NCBI RefSeq assembly: GCF_013488225.1
Contig: NZ_CP041241.1
Span: 124,001-188,000, forward strand
Direction of reading: 5' to 3'
Source of the DNA: Sinorhizobium mexicanum
GTDB taxonomy: Bacteria > Pseudomonadota > Alphaproteobacteria > Rhizobiales > Rhizobiaceae
Length of the DNA: 64,000 bases
Shown here: piece after piece, positions 1-8,557 of the stretch
How the letters are laid out: every line of letters starts with the position of its first letter
Position numbering within the stretch: the first letter of the stretch is position 1
Notes under the pieces: generated by a model
Databases searched by the model: none
The model's input: the letters and a program-made list of their open reading frames with translations, nothing else
Told to the model about the DNA's origin: nothing
Made by a program: the position numbers and the translations under genes

Positions 1-2
1 TC

Positions 3-398
3 GTCCATTCGGTTCTCTGGACCGTGGCGCTCAACACGCATTCCGGCTTTCGCGCGGTATCGAGCACGCTCCGCATGGTGGGGCAGAACTGCAGTCTCTC
101 CGGGCCGCGGCTTGTCTGCAAGATCCTGATTCCGGCCGCGCTGCCGAGCATCCTCACCGGGCTCAAGATCGGGTGGGCCTTTGCCTGGCGGACGCTGATC
201 GCGGCCGAACTCGTGTTCGGCGTCAGCTCCGGCCGAGGAGGGCTCGGCTGGTTCATCTACGAGCGCAAGAACCTGCTCGACATCCCCGATGTCTTCGCGG
301 GGCTGCTGACTGTGATCATCATCGGTCTCGCCATTGAAAACCTGGTCTTCCGCAAGATCGAGGAGAAGACGGTGCGCCGGTGGGGCATGCAGCAATAG
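3..398 (+). CDS. ABC transporter permease, nitrate/sulfonate/taurine type (C-terminal part)
   Basis: This is the 3' part of an inner-membrane permease gene; the reading frame is open to the left edge of the window, so the start is missing. The visible 131 residues include the cytoplasmic coupling region (KILIPAALPSILTGLKIGWA) followed by a TM-rich segment (GLAWRTL-like FAWRTLIAAELVFG and DVFAGLLTVIIIGLAIENLVF), which is the usual C-terminal layout of SsuC/TauC/NrtB-type permeases. The short basic tail ends in a stop at 396-398. The next gene, a semialdehyde dehydrogenase, follows after 45 bases on the same strand and may belong to the same operon. The substrate cannot be read from this fragment. 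Confidence 0.85.
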   Translation, partial: VHSVLWTVALNTHSGFRAVSSTLRMVGQNCSLSGPRLVCKILIPAALPSILTGLKIGWAFAWRTLIAAELVFGVSSGRGGLGWFIYERKNLLDIPDVFAGLLTVIIIGLAIENLVFRKIEEKTVRRWGMQQ

Positions 399-443
399 CG
401 AGGCCCACGGGCCGTTAATCAACATACATTTGAGGAGACCGCG

Positions 444-1910
444 ATGCTTCAAAAGAGCAGCCATTTCATGCGCGAGGCCAACCTGATCGATGGCAAGTGG
501 GTTCAGGCCGATGCCGGCGCGACTATCGACGTAATCAATCCTGCGACAGGGCAGAAGATCGGCGTTGTGCCGAAGTCCGGGAGGGTGGAGACCAGGCGCG
601 CGATAGAGGCGGCGGATAAGGCTTTTCAGACCTTCAGCAAGACGACGGCACTCGAGCGCTCGAAGCTGCTGCGCAAGCTGCATGACGCGCTCATGGAAAA
701 TCAGGAAGCGCTGGCCTATCTGCTGACCCTCGAGCAGGGGAAATCACTCGCCGAGGCCCGGGGCGAGATCGGCGCTTCGGCCGCCTACGTTCTCTGGTTT
801 GCCGAAGAGGCGCGGCGCACCTACGGCGACACCGTGCCGAGCCCCTGGGCCGACCGCCGTATCCTCGTGACGAAGGAACCGGTGGGCGTGATTGCGGCGA
901 TCACGCCGTGGAATTTCCCATCGTCCATGCTGGCGCGCAAGATCGGCCCGGCAATCGCCGCCGGCTGCACCGCCGTGGTCAAGCCCGCCTCTCAGACGCC
1001 CTATTCGGGTCTTGCCTGGGGCGTTCTCTGCGAGGAAGTCGGCATCCCGCCCGGCGTCGTCAATATAGTGACGGGCTCGGCGTCGGAGATCGGCGACGAG
1101 CTCTGCGAGAACCCCGCGGTCAAGAAGATCACCTTCACCGGCTCGACCGAGGTCGGCAAGCTCCTCCTCACAAAGGCGGCGTCGACCGTGAAGAAGGTTT
1201 CGATGGAGCTTGGCGGCAACGCGCCGTTCCTCGTCTTCGACGATGCCGACCTGGACCGTGCCGTCGAGGGCGCGATGGTCGCGAAATATCGCAACTCCGG
1301 GCAGACCTGCGTATGCACCAACCGCTTCTTCGTGCAGAGCGGCGTCTACGACCGCTTCGTCGAGAAGCTCGCTGAGGCCTGCGACAAGCTGAAGGTCGGA
1401 TCGGGGATCGAGGAAGGCGTGCAGCAAGGCCCGCTGATCGACGGGAACGCGGTGGAAAAGGTCGAGGAATTGATCGCGGATGCCACCTCGAAGGGCGGAA
1501 AGGTCATCACCGGCGGCACGCGGCACGAGCTCGGCGGCACATTTTTCCGGCCGACTGTGATCTCGGAAGCGACGACGGACATGCGCTTCATGAAGGAGGA
1601 GATCTTCGGCCCCGTCGCCCCTGTCTTCCGCTTCGAAAAGGAGGAAGAGGCCGTCGCGCTCGCCAACGACACCGAATATGGGCTCGCCTGCTATTTCTAC
1701 ACCAGCGACCTCGCTCGGGCGTTCCGGGTTTCAGAGGGCCTGAAATACGGCATGGTGGGCGTCAACGAGGGGCTCATCACCACACCGGAAGCTCCCTTCG
1801 GCGGCGTCAAGGAGTCCGGCCTCGGTCGCGAAGGCGGGCACCAGGGCATCGAAGATTATCTCGACACAAAATATGTTTGCATCGGCGGTCTTACAGCGCC
1901 GCGCGTCTGA
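444..1910 (+). CDS. gabD: NAD(P)-dependent succinate-semialdehyde dehydrogenase
   Basis: A 488-residue aldehyde dehydrogenase of the GabD subfamily, expected to oxidise succinate semialdehyde to succinate in the cytoplasm, the last step of GABA breakdown. Visible signatures are ITPWNFPSS (Asn157 of the oxyanion hole), the cofactor lysine at about 180 (VVKPAS), FTGSTEVG at 231-238, the general base Glu255 in MELGGNAP, and catalytic Cys289 in NSGQTCVCTNR. Length is normal for the family. The ATG follows a GAGGAG ribosome site. The last codons lie inside a mosaic repeat that begins at 1893, so the repeat supplies the C-terminus and stop. A related semialdehyde substrate, such as one from a sulfonate or polyamine route, remains possible given the transporter upstream. 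Confidence 0.85.
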   Translation: MLQKSSHFMREANLIDGKWVQADAGATIDVINPATGQKIGVVPKSGRVETRRAIEAADKAFQTFSKTTALERSKLLRKLHDALMENQEALAYLLTLEQGKSLAEARGEIGASAAYVLWFAEEARRTYGDTVPSPWADRRILVTKEPVGVIAAITPWNFPSSMLARKIGPAIAAGCTAVVKPASQTPYSGLAWGVLCEEVGIPPGVVNIVTGSASEIGDELCENPAVKKITFTGSTEVGKLLLTKAASTVKKVSMELGGNAPFLVFDDADLDRAVEGAMVAKYRNSGQTCVCTNRFFVQSGVYDRFVEKLAEACDKLKVGSGIEEGVQQGPLIDGNAVEKVEELIADATSKGGKVITGGTRHELGGTFFRPTVISEATTDMRFMKEEIFGPVAPVFRFEKEEEAVALANDTEYGLACYFYTSDLARAFRVSEGLKYGMVGVNEGLITTPEAPFGGVKESGLGREGGHQGIEDYLDTKYVCIGGLTAPRV

Positions 1911-1994
1911 CAGGGCGCGCAAAGGACGCTGTAGCACTTTGAATTGCTGCATGTTTTTGTCCTTAAATCGGCTACGATTTAAGGAAACATGCAG
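1893..1994 (+). repeat. RIME1-like mosaic palindromic element, copy 1
   Basis: About 102 bases made of two imperfect palindromes. The first runs 1893-1932 (ACAGCGCC ... CGCTGT), the second 1947-1994 (CTGCATG ... CATGCAG, with AAATCG/CGATTT near the centre). They are joined by GTAGCACTTTGAATTG. The same two-palindrome unit occurs at 42058-42154, 51896-51995 (inverted) and 59939-60037. The architecture matches the Rhizobium-specific intergenic mosaic element RIME1 as I remember it; naming is by resemblance. It overlaps the end of gabD and lies between convergent genes. Confidence 0.75.
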
Positions 1995-2037
1995 TAGCTG
2001 ATGCTTTGAACGAACGGTGGCGGGGCAGAAGGTCGCG

Positions 2038-3114
2038 CTACCGCAGGCGCCTGCCATTGACGTCGAACACGAGCGCTGAGGCAGGGTCGAAGCGGGCGGC
2101 GATGCGGTCGCCCGACTTCAGGCCGCGGCCGTTTTTCGTTTCGATGACGACGAGATCGCCATTGCCGTGGCGGGCATAGGCAAAGGTCTCGCCGCCGAGA
2201 TGTTCGAGCATGTCGATCGTCAGATCGAGGGCCGCCGGCCCGGTGTTATTGAAGTGCTCCGGGCGGATGCCGACGGTTACCGGAGTTCCCGGTGCCGCCG
2301 CTGTCAACTGCGCCGGGATATTCGCATCAGCGTAGTCCGGCAGGCGCACACAAAACTGCCCGCCATCGCCGGGCTCGATCGCACCCTTTAGGAAGTTCAT
2401 TTTCGGCGAGCCGATGAAGCCGGCGACGAACAGATTGGCGGGATCGTCGTAAAGCTCGAGTGGCGAGCCGATCTGCTCGACCACGCCGCCGCGCATGACC
2501 ACGATCTTGTCGGCAAGCGTCATTGCCTCGACCTGGTCGTGGGTAACGTAGACGATCGTCGTGGCGAGCGTCTTGTGGAGCCGCGCGATCTCGATGCGCA
2601 TGTGCACGCGGAGCTCCGCGTCGAGATTAGAAAGTGGCTCGTCGAAAAGAAAGATCTTCGGGTGCCGGACGATCGCGCGGCCGATCGCCACGCGCTGGCG
2701 CTGCCCGCCGGAAAGCTGTTTCGGCTTCCGGTCGAGCAGGGGATCGAGCTCGAGAATCTTTGCCGCCTCGCCGACCCGGCGTTCGATCTCGGACTTGGCG
2801 ACACCGGCGAAGCGCAGCGCGAAGCCCATGTTCTCGCGCACGGTCATATGCGGGTAGAGCGCATAGGACTGGAAGACCATGGCGATGCCGCGCTTCGATG
2901 GATCGACATCGTTCATCCGCTCGCCGTCGATCGTCAGATCGCCGGCGGTGATCTCCTCGAGACCGGCGATCATTCGCAAAAGGGTCGACTTGCCGCAGCC
3001 GGACGGGCCGACGAAGACGACGAACTCGCCGGATTTTATGTCGAGATCGACGCCCTTGATGACCTCCAGGCTGCCATAGGATTTGCGGATGTCGCTGAGT
3101 TGCAGCTCGCTCAT
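2038..3114 (-). CDS. lacK: Lactose ABC transporter ATP-binding protein
   Basis: A 358-residue MalK/UgpC-type ATPase that would energise the LacEFG importer from the cytoplasmic side. Walker A is GPSGCGKST at residues 36-44, the signature LSGGQRQR is near 134-141, and Walker B is FLFDEP just after it. Then come the D-loop region LSNLDAELR and the switch His in [15 protein letters not shown]-terminal TOBE-like regulatory region follows (GIRPEHF). It is the last gene of the lac operon and overlaps the end of lacZ by four bases (ATGA), implying translational coupling. Proteins of this type are often shared between several sugar importers in rhizobia. Confidence 0.92.
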   Translation of the reverse strand: MSELQLSDIRKSYGSLEVIKGVDLDIKSGEFVVFVGPSGCGKSTLLRMIAGLEEITAGDLTIDGERMNDVDPSKRGIAMVFQSYALYPHMTVRENMGFALRFAGVAKSEIERRVGEAAKILELDPLLDRKPKQLSGGQRQRVAIGRAIVRHPKIFLFDEPLSNLDAELRVHMRIEIARLHKTLATTIVYVTHDQVEAMTLADKIVVMRGGVVEQIGSPLELYDDPANLFVAGFIGSPKMNFLKGAIEPGDGGQFCVRLPDYADANIPAQLTAAAPGTPVTVGIRPEHFNNTGPAALDLTIDMLEHLGGETFAYARHGNGDLVVIETKNGRGLKSGDRIAARFDPASALVFDVNGRRLR

Positions 3115-5369
3115 GCGCTCGCTGCTCCCGCGACGGAGAGTTCAAGCTTCGCCGAGCCGAGCCGCGCCGAAGTAACGGTGACGACAACTTCGCCTGTCTT
3201 GCCCGTCGATTCCAGCCAGAAGCCGGTCGAGCCTCCCTGGAAGACAATCCGGTCCGGCCCGATGAGCCGCGCCGGACCTTCTACCGCGATGTCGACGGCA
3301 TCGTTCAGGAAGGGCAGGATGTTGCCGACCTGATCCAGCGCGCGGACGATGACCCGCACGCTGTCGCGGTCTTCGGCATGAAGCGTCTCGCTGTCGGCCT
3401 CGACCTCTAAGGTGGTCGGAACGGGATCGGCGACCATGTGCAGAGTGACCACGGGCTTGCCGGCGATAAAACCGGTAAACGCGGCATCCTCCCATTTCAT
3501 GCCCCAGACGCCGAGCTCGTCCTTGGTGAAGTGGCGGTGGTCGATAACGACGGGGGCGTGCGGCAGATGGGGGAAGTTCTGGCGATCAGGCCCAACGCGT
3601 TTGGTGAGCGAGCCGTATCTCAGTTCGATCTCGTCGCAATTGGTGAGCACGATCAAGGGCAGCACGCCGCCGATGTTGCGCTCGCCGCGCGCCCAGAAGG
3701 TCACGGGCTTCATCACCACCGCTTCCGAGGGATCGCACTGGCTGGCGTAAACGTAGGCTGCGAATTTCGGCTCGCGGAACATGTCCATGACGCCGTGATA
3801 GCAGATGCGGTCGCCCGAGCCGAAATCCTTGTGGGTGTTGTAGTCGAACATGCACCAGCCGATCGCGCCGGAAGTACTTGGGCTCCCATGGGCGGCATTC
3901 AGCACTTCGAGATGCCGGCGCACATGCTCGGCCTGGCGCTGCTCCTGATCGTAGATCTTCGTCGGATACATGTGGCCGCCGAACTCGGTGATGAGATAGG
4001 GCACCTTGCGCGAGAGCCCGGTGCACTCCTCTTGCGGGCGGAGCGCCGTGCGCGGCCGGTTCGATCCCGGCAGTTCCTCGTTGCCGAGGATGAAGTCGTT
4101 CATCGTGTAAACGTCTTCCAAAAATTCGCTGTCGGTAATGTAGCGCACGCCCCCGGTCTGCCGCGTCGGGTCGAGCTCGCGCGCCAGCCGGTTGGTCTCG
4201 ACATAGAAGTCGTGCGAATCCTGCGACTCGTTGATCCTGACGCCCCAGATGACGATCGACGGGTGGTTCCAGTCGCGCTCGATCATGCGGCGGACGTTCT
4301 GGATCGCCTCCTCCTTCCACGCCTCGCCGCCGATGTGCTGCCAGCCGGGGATTTCCTCGAAGACCAGCAGGCCAATGCGGTCGCAATGATCGAGGAACCA
4401 CTTCGACTGCGGGTAATGCGAGGTGCGCACGAGGTTGCAATGGAGCGCGGATTTCAGGATTTCCGCGTCGCGCTCCTGCGCGCTCTGCCCCATGGCATAG
4501 CCGACATAGGGGAAGGACTGGTGACGGTTGAGACCGCGAATCTTGAGCGGGCGGCCATTCAGCCGGAAGCCTTCGGTGGTGAATTCCGCCGTGCGGAAGC
4601 CGAAACGGGAGGAGAGGAGGTCGCGGCCGTGATCGGTCCTGAGCTGCACCTCGACCTGGTAAAGCACTGGATTGTCGACATCCCAGAGCGACAGACCTGT
4701 GAGGCCGCTCATTTCGAGCGTGACGCTTTCCCCGCCGCTCTCGCCGACTGCCTCCGCCAGGAGTTCGCCTTCCGCGTCTCTCAGAAGCGCCGTCACCGTT
4801 CCGGAGAAGGAGAGACCCTGCGGGTTCGCGAGATCGCAGCCGACGGTGACGGACTTGGCGTCGCTCAAAACATCGCGCGTCTCGATCTTGATGTTGGCGA
4901 TCGAGACCGGGTCGGTGATCTTCAGCCAGACGTCTCGATAGATGCCGGCATAGGTGAGATAGTCGATCCGGCCGCCAAAGGGCGGGATCTCCGGGTTCTC
5001 GCTGCCGTCGATCTTGACCGTGATCAGGTTGTCGCCCTGCCTGAGCTTGCCGGTCAGCCGCGCCTCGAATGGCGTATAGCCGTCCCTGTGGGCGATGATC
5101 TTCTCGCCGTTGAGATAGACGACGGCATCCGCCATGGCGGCATCGAAGACGAGCGAGACTTCGCGCTCCGCGAACTCCGCGCGCCAGGGCAGCACCTTCT
5201 GGTAGCTGAAGGCGCGCTGATAGGACGTCTCGTCGAAATAGTTGAACGGCAGTTCGACCGCGTTGTGCGGCAGGCTGACGGTCGTTCCGGCCAATGGTTT
5301 GCCGGCCTCGGCAGCCGCGAAGCCTTCGGAGAAGATCCATGAATCGTTGAACGAAGTAACAGAGCGCAT
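3111..5369 (-). CDS. lacZ: Glycoside hydrolase family 2 beta-galactosidase
   Basis: A protein of about 752 residues of GH2, predicted to hydrolyse lactose in the cytoplasm after uptake by LacEFGK. The order is a sugar-binding jelly roll (about 1-155), an Ig-like domain (about 160-260), a TIM barrel (about 262-550) and C-terminal beta domains. The acid/base is Glu381 in WGVRINES and the nucleophile is Glu462 in YLITEFGG. It is shorter than E. coli LacZ, as is common in rhizobia. Three ATGs in tandem end at 5369, 5372 and 5375; I chose 5369 because AGGA then sits at a usable distance. A larger frame running through the permease gene upstream is not a fusion. Beta-glucuronidase is an alternative, but the operon argues for lactose. 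Confidence 0.88.
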   Translation of the reverse strand: MRSVTSFNDSWIFSEGFAAAEAGKPLAGTTVSLPHNAVELPFNYFDETSYQRAFSYQKVLPWRAEFAEREVSLVFDAAMADAVVYLNGEKIIAHRDGYTPFEARLTGKLRQGDNLITVKIDGSENPEIPPFGGRIDYLTYAGIYRDVWLKITDPVSIANIKIETRDVLSDAKSVTVGCDLANPQGLSFSGTVTALLRDAEGELLAEAVGESGGESVTLEMSGLTGLSLWDVDNPVLYQVEVQLRTDHGRDLLSSRFGFRTAEFTTEGFRLNGRPLKIRGLNRHQSFPYVGYAMGQSAQERDAEILKSALHCNLVRTSHYPQSKWFLDHCDRIGLLVFEEIPGWQHIGGEAWKEEAIQNVRRMIERDWNHPSIVIWGVRINESQDSHDFYVETNRLARELDPTRQTGGVRYITDSEFLEDVYTMNDFILGNEELPGSNRPRTALRPQEECTGLSRKVPYLITEFGGHMYPTKIYDQEQRQAEHVRRHLEVLNAAHGSPSTSGAIGWCMFDYNTHKDFGSGDRICYHGVMDMFREPKFAAYVYASQCDPSEAVVMKPVTFWARGERNIGGVLPLIVLTNCDEIELRYGSLTKRVGPDRQNFPHLPHAPVVIDHRHFTKDELGVWGMKWEDAAFTGFIAGKPVVTLHMVADPVPTTLEVEADSETLHAEDRDSVRVIVRALDQVGNILPFLNDAVDIAVEGPARLIGPDRIVFQGGSTGFWLESTGKTGEVVVTVTSARLGSAKLELSVAGAASA

Positions 5370-5377
5370 CATCATTC

Positions 5378-6199
5378 CTATTTGACTGAGCCCAGCATGC
5401 CCTGGACGAACTGACGTTGCATGAAGAAGAAGACGGCAAGGGTCGGAAGCGTTGCCAGCACGGTTCCAACCATGACGACGCCGTAATCGGGGTAATAGGC
5501 GGAGGCGAGCGAGGAAATCACCAGGGTGATCGTCTTCGTCTCGTTGGATTGCAGCACGATCAGCGGCCAGAGATAATTGTTCCAGGCCGTCATGAAGACG
5601 ATGATGAAGGCGGCTGCGTATGTGGAGCGCATCACCGGCACGTAGATGAAAAGGAAGATCTGCCATTCTTTCAGCCCGTCGACCTTCGCGGCGTCGCGCA
5701 GTTCCGACGGGAACGCCTTCGTGCACTGGCGGAAATAGAAGACAACGAAAGCCGAGCCGATGGTCGGCAGCACGACGGCGATGTGCGTGTTGATAAGGCC
5801 CGCCTGGCCCATCATGATGAAGAGCGGGATCATCAGCGCCGCAAACGGGATCATCAGCGTCAGGAGCATGGCGCGATAGAGATGCTCGCGGTGGCGCGAG
5901 CGGAATATCTCGAAACCGTAGCCGGCGAGCGACGAGACGGTGAGCGTCAGCACTGTCGAGAGGATGGCGATCTTTGCGGAATTCCAGAAGACGAGCGGTG
6001 CGTTCACCTGGGTGAAGAAAGTGCCGACATTGGTTGCGAGCGCTGCGCCCGGCAGCACTCTGCCCTTTATGATATCGATCGACGAATTGGTGGCGCCGAG
6101 CATCATCCAGAAGAAGGGGAAGACGGAAAGGAAGGCCATCAGCCCCAGGAAACCGTAGGTGAGAAGCGCGCGTGTCGCGCGTCCGATGCCGTTCGTCAT
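5378..6199 (-). CDS. lacG: Lactose ABC transporter permease, MalG type
   Basis: A 273-residue inner-membrane permease of the carbohydrate uptake CUT1 family. It has a hydrophobic first helix (LLTYGFLGLMAFLSVFPFFWMML), a large periplasmic loop, and the cytoplasmic EAA coupling loop (ELRDAAKVDGLKEWQIF) that meets the ATPase. The ATG at 6199 overlaps the lacF stop (ATGA), which supports this start over the longer upstream frame. The gene ends only 8 bases before the lacZ start. It pairs with LacF to form the translocation pore. Confidence 0.92.
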   Translation of the reverse strand: MTNGIGRATRALLTYGFLGLMAFLSVFPFFWMMLGATNSSIDIIKGRVLPGAALATNVGTFFTQVNAPLVFWNSAKIAILSTVLTLTVSSLAGYGFEIFRSRHREHLYRAMLLTLMIPFAALMIPLFIMMGQAGLINTHIAVVLPTIGSAFVVFYFRQCTKAFPSELRDAAKVDGLKEWQIFLFIYVPVMRSTYAAAFIIVFMTAWNNYLWPLIVLQSNETKTITLVISSLASAYYPDYGVVMVGTVLATLPTLAVFFFMQRQFVQGMLGSVK

Positions 6200-7095
6200 T
6201 TGTCGCGCTCCCGGGCCGCAAAGAATTGGAAGAAGGCGAGAAGCGCGACGAGCACGACGATGACGTAGGAGACGGTCGCCGCATAGCCGAAATTCGGCAT
6301 GAAGCGGAACGTGAGGTTGTAGATATAGAGCGACAGCGTCAGCGTCGCATTGGACGGCCCACCCCGGCCTTCCGTGAGATTGTAGACCTCGTCGAAAAGC
6401 TGCACCGTGCCGATCGTCGAGATGACCGTGGTGAAGAGGATGACCGGCTTCAGGAGCGGGACGGTGATGTGGGTAAAGCGTGCCCAGGCGGGAACACCGT
6501 CGATGCGCGCCACCTCGTAGATCGACCTGTCGATGTTCTGGAGCGCGGCGAGATAGAAGATCATGTTGTAGCCGGTCCAGCGCCAGGTGATGGCGATGAT
6601 GACGAGCACTTTCGCCCAGAAGGGATGGGTCAGCCACGGTATCGGGGAGGCGATCACCCCGAGCGCTGCAAGCGTCGAGTTGACGACGCCGTCGGTCGCG
6701 AACATGCCCTTGAAGAGCACCGAATAGGCGACCAGCGAGGTAACGCAGGGCAGGAAGATCGCAGTTCGGAAAAGGCCGCGCCCGACGAGCCGCGGGTTGT
6801 TGAGGATCGACGCAAGGATCAGCGCCAGCAGGATCATGATCGGCACCTGCACGACGAAATAGGTCATCGTGTTGGTGAGTGCCTTGATGAAAACCGGATC
6901 GTTCCAGAGGCGGACGATGTTCCCGAAGCCGACGAACTTCATCATCATGCCGCGGCCGGACTGGAAGGACATCCAGAGCGACCAGAAGATCGGATAGATC
7001 ATGAAAAGGCCGATCAGCCCGAGCACCGGGGCGACGAAGAGCCAGCCATTGACGTCGTAGTAGCGGCCGATGCCGCCGCGGCGCGCGTGAACCAT
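6196..7095 (-). CDS. lacF: Lactose ABC transporter permease, MalF type
   Basis: A CUT1-family permease of about 299 residues, with six hydrophobic segments and an EAA loop (YEVARIDGVPAWARFTHI). The partner is LacG; together they take lactose from LacE. The start is a run of three ATGs (7101, 7098, 7095) directly after GAGAGG. Only the last gives normal ribosome-site spacing, so I used 7095 (MVHARRGG). A longer frame starting at 7179 would cover an intercistronic hairpin and adds a poorly conserved-looking leader. The gene lies 88 bases after lacE and overlaps lacG by four bases. Confidence 0.9.
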   Translation of the reverse strand: MVHARRGGIGRYYDVNGWLFVAPVLGLIGLFMIYPIFWSLWMSFQSGRGMMMKFVGFGNIVRLWNDPVFIKALTNTMTYFVVQVPIMILLALILASILNNPRLVGRGLFRTAIFLPCVTSLVAYSVLFKGMFATDGVVNSTLAALGVIASPIPWLTHPFWAKVLVIIAITWRWTGYNMIFYLAALQNIDRSIYEVARIDGVPAWARFTHITVPLLKPVILFTTVISTIGTVQLFDEVYNLTEGRGGPSNATLTLSLYIYNLTFRFMPNFGYAATVSYVIVVLVALLAFFQFFAARERDK

Positions 7096-7149
7096 CATCA
7101 TCCTCTCGGGAAGGGGACCTGTTAGCCGCGCATCGAGCTGCGACCGTAA

Positions 7150-7167
7150 GGCGGGCGGTTGCCCGCC
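7150..7167 (-). promoter_or_regulatory. Intercistronic hairpin between lacE and lacF
   Basis: A perfect 7-bp stem (GGCGGGC, 7150-7156, with GCCCGCC, 7161-7167) and a 4-base loop, located just after the binding-protein gene. There is no U-run, so it is unlikely to be a full terminator. A stem here is expected to protect the upstream lacE message or slow readthrough, giving more binding protein than permease. Comparable stems follow other binding-protein genes in this window. Confidence 0.5.
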
Positions 7168-7183
7168 CACCTTCCTCATCCGG

Positions 7184-8455
7184 TCACTGAATCTGCGCGC
7201 TGACCTCGGCGTCGATCGCCTTGAGGACGTCGTCCACCGGCGTGCCTTGCGTCAGCGCCGGGAGCTGCGCGGTGACGGCGGTATCCGCCTCGTTGGTGAA
7301 GATGCCGTAGTTCACCGAGGGCACCTTTGCCAGCCAGTCGGAGAAGTTCTGCCAGACCTTCTCGCCACCAAAGAAGGGATCGGCCGCCTCGTAGGCCGCT
7401 CCGCCGCGCGCGGCGAGCAGCGAGCCGACGGCGCCGCGATCCTGCAGGATCGTCTGGTAGAAATCGATGTCCTTGCCGTAGATCTCGTTGAGGAAATCGA
7501 TTGCCTCGGCCTTCTCCGCCGAACTTTCAAGCACATACCAGCTCGAACCGCCAAGGTTCGAGGCATGTGTGGCGCCATCGATCGAAAGCGCCGGAATGGG
7601 CACGACACCCCATTTGCCGGCCTGATCCGGCTGCGCCTTGACGGTGCCGGTGATCCAGACGCCGGTGACGACCGCGGCCACATCGCCGGAGGTGAAGGTC
7701 CCTACCCAGTCGGACCAGCCGGCTGCCGGCTTGTAGATATTGGCCGACATGATCTTGCCGACAGTTTCAAGGGCTGCCTTCAGCGCCGGATTGCCGGTGA
7801 CATTGGCCTTGCCATCCGTGTCGAAATACCACTGTCCCGCCGACTGCATGATGATGCGGACGAGGCCGGCATCGTTGGGGTCGAGCCCCATCATCTTCTT
7901 GCCGGTCTTTTCCTCCACCTGCTGGCCGATCTCGATGAAGCGATCCCAGGTGAGGTTCTGCATGTCCTCCGGCTTGAAGCCGGCCTGCTCAAGGTAGTCC
8001 TTGCGGTAATAGAGCCCGGTGACGCCGGAATCGAACGGCATGCCATAGACCTGGCCGTCAACCGTCATCACCTGGACCTTGTAGGGAGCGAAGCCGGAAT
8101 AGTCGACGGTGCCGGAAAGAGGCGCAAAAGCACCGGGGAAGGACTGCAGATATTTCTGCGCGCCGTAATCCTCGATGAGAACGATATCGGGCAGCGCATC
8201 GGCGGTGCCGGAGGCAAGACCGGTCTGGAGCTTCTGCTCGACATCGGTCTTGGCGAAATCGACGACGTTGAAGGTGACATCCGGGTGCGTCTTCGTATAG
8301 CGGGCGCCGGCCTCCTTCATGATCGCGACGTTGAAGTTCGGATCCCAGCACCAGATGGTGATTTCCTTCGCCTGCGCGGCGGTCACCGCCAGGAAGCTCA
8401 CGCTCGCCAGCGCAAGGCCGGCGATGCGCGGCAAAGCACGCGCCAAATTATCCAT
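7184..8455 (-). CDS. lacE: Lactose ABC transporter substrate-binding protein
   Basis: A 423-residue periplasmic binding protein of the SBP_bac_1 (MalE-like) family. A signal peptide occupies residues 1-29 (hydrophobic LALASVSFLAVTAAQA, cut before KEITIWCW). The body has the two-lobed pattern with PDIVLIEDYGAQKY and a hinge region, and aromatic residues suited to stacking on sugar rings. The ribosome site GGGAGG stands seven bases before the ATG. It is the first structural gene of the lac operon, 102 bases downstream of lacR, and has its own predicted promoter, operator and 5' hairpin. Confidence 0.92.
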   Translation of the reverse strand: MDNLARALPRIAGLALASVSFLAVTAAQAKEITIWCWDPNFNVAIMKEAGARYTKTHPDVTFNVVDFAKTDVEQKLQTGLASGTADALPDIVLIEDYGAQKYLQSFPGAFAPLSGTVDYSGFAPYKVQVMTVDGQVYGMPFDSGVTGLYYRKDYLEQAGFKPEDMQNLTWDRFIEIGQQVEEKTGKKMMGLDPNDAGLVRIIMQSAGQWYFDTDGKANVTGNPALKAALETVGKIMSANIYKPAAGWSDWVGTFTSGDVAAVVTGVWITGTVKAQPDQAGKWGVVPIPALSIDGATHASNLGGSSWYVLESSAEKAEAIDFLNEIYGKDIDFYQTILQDRGAVGSLLAARGGAAYEAADPFFGGEKVWQNFSDWLAKVPSVNYGIFTNEADTAVTAQLPALTQGTPVDDVLKAIDAEVSAQIQ

Positions 8456-8478
8456 TGTTTCCTCCCAGAGATCGGTCC

Positions 8479-8502
8479 CCGAGACAGTCCTCCCTGTCTC
8501 GG
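8479..8502 (-). promoter_or_regulatory. 5'-leader hairpin of lacE mRNA with GGAGGA loop
   Basis: A perfect 9-bp inverted repeat (CCGAGACAG, 8479-8487, and CTGTCTCGG, 8494-8502) with a six-base loop that reads GGAGGA on the mRNA. The first base of the stem coincides with the start point expected from the predicted promoter just upstream, so the message would begin with a stem-loop. The true ribosome site (GGGAGG before 8455) lies outside it. Confidence 0.5.
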
Positions 8503-8508
8503 TGCCGG

Positions 8509-8537
8509 AGTATTTCCTAAAATGAAAAGGGAGGCAA
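8509..8537 (-). promoter_or_regulatory. Predicted lacE promoter
   Basis: On the minus strand, TTGCCT (8537-8532) and AATACT (8514-8509) are 17 bases apart, giving a sigma-70-type promoter with a start near 8502. It sits between lacR and lacE, directly downstream of a palindromic operator candidate. This is inferred from sequence only. Confidence 0.45.
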
Positions 8538-8543
8538 TATTTC

Positions 8544-8557
8544 AGTAAATTTTTACT
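8544..8557. promoter_or_regulatory. LacR operator candidate upstream of lacE
   Basis: AGTAAATTTTTACT is a 14-base near-perfect palindrome (one central mismatch), positioned immediately upstream of the predicted lacE -35 box and one base past the lacR stop codon. LacI-family proteins bind such short AT-containing palindromes. A related site lies in the lacR promoter at 9665-9680. Confidence 0.5.

Noticed and set aside
3438..5342. A 634-residue frame on the plus strand opposite lacZ
   Set aside because: It mirrors the GH2 gene exactly, has a biased His/Asp/Arg-rich composition and no ribosome site. It results from high GC content at third positions.
3111..6284. A 1057-residue frame that would fuse lacZ to a permease region
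   Set aside because: The first 300 residues are an out-of-frame reading of lacG. lacZ has its own start at 5369 with a ribosome site.
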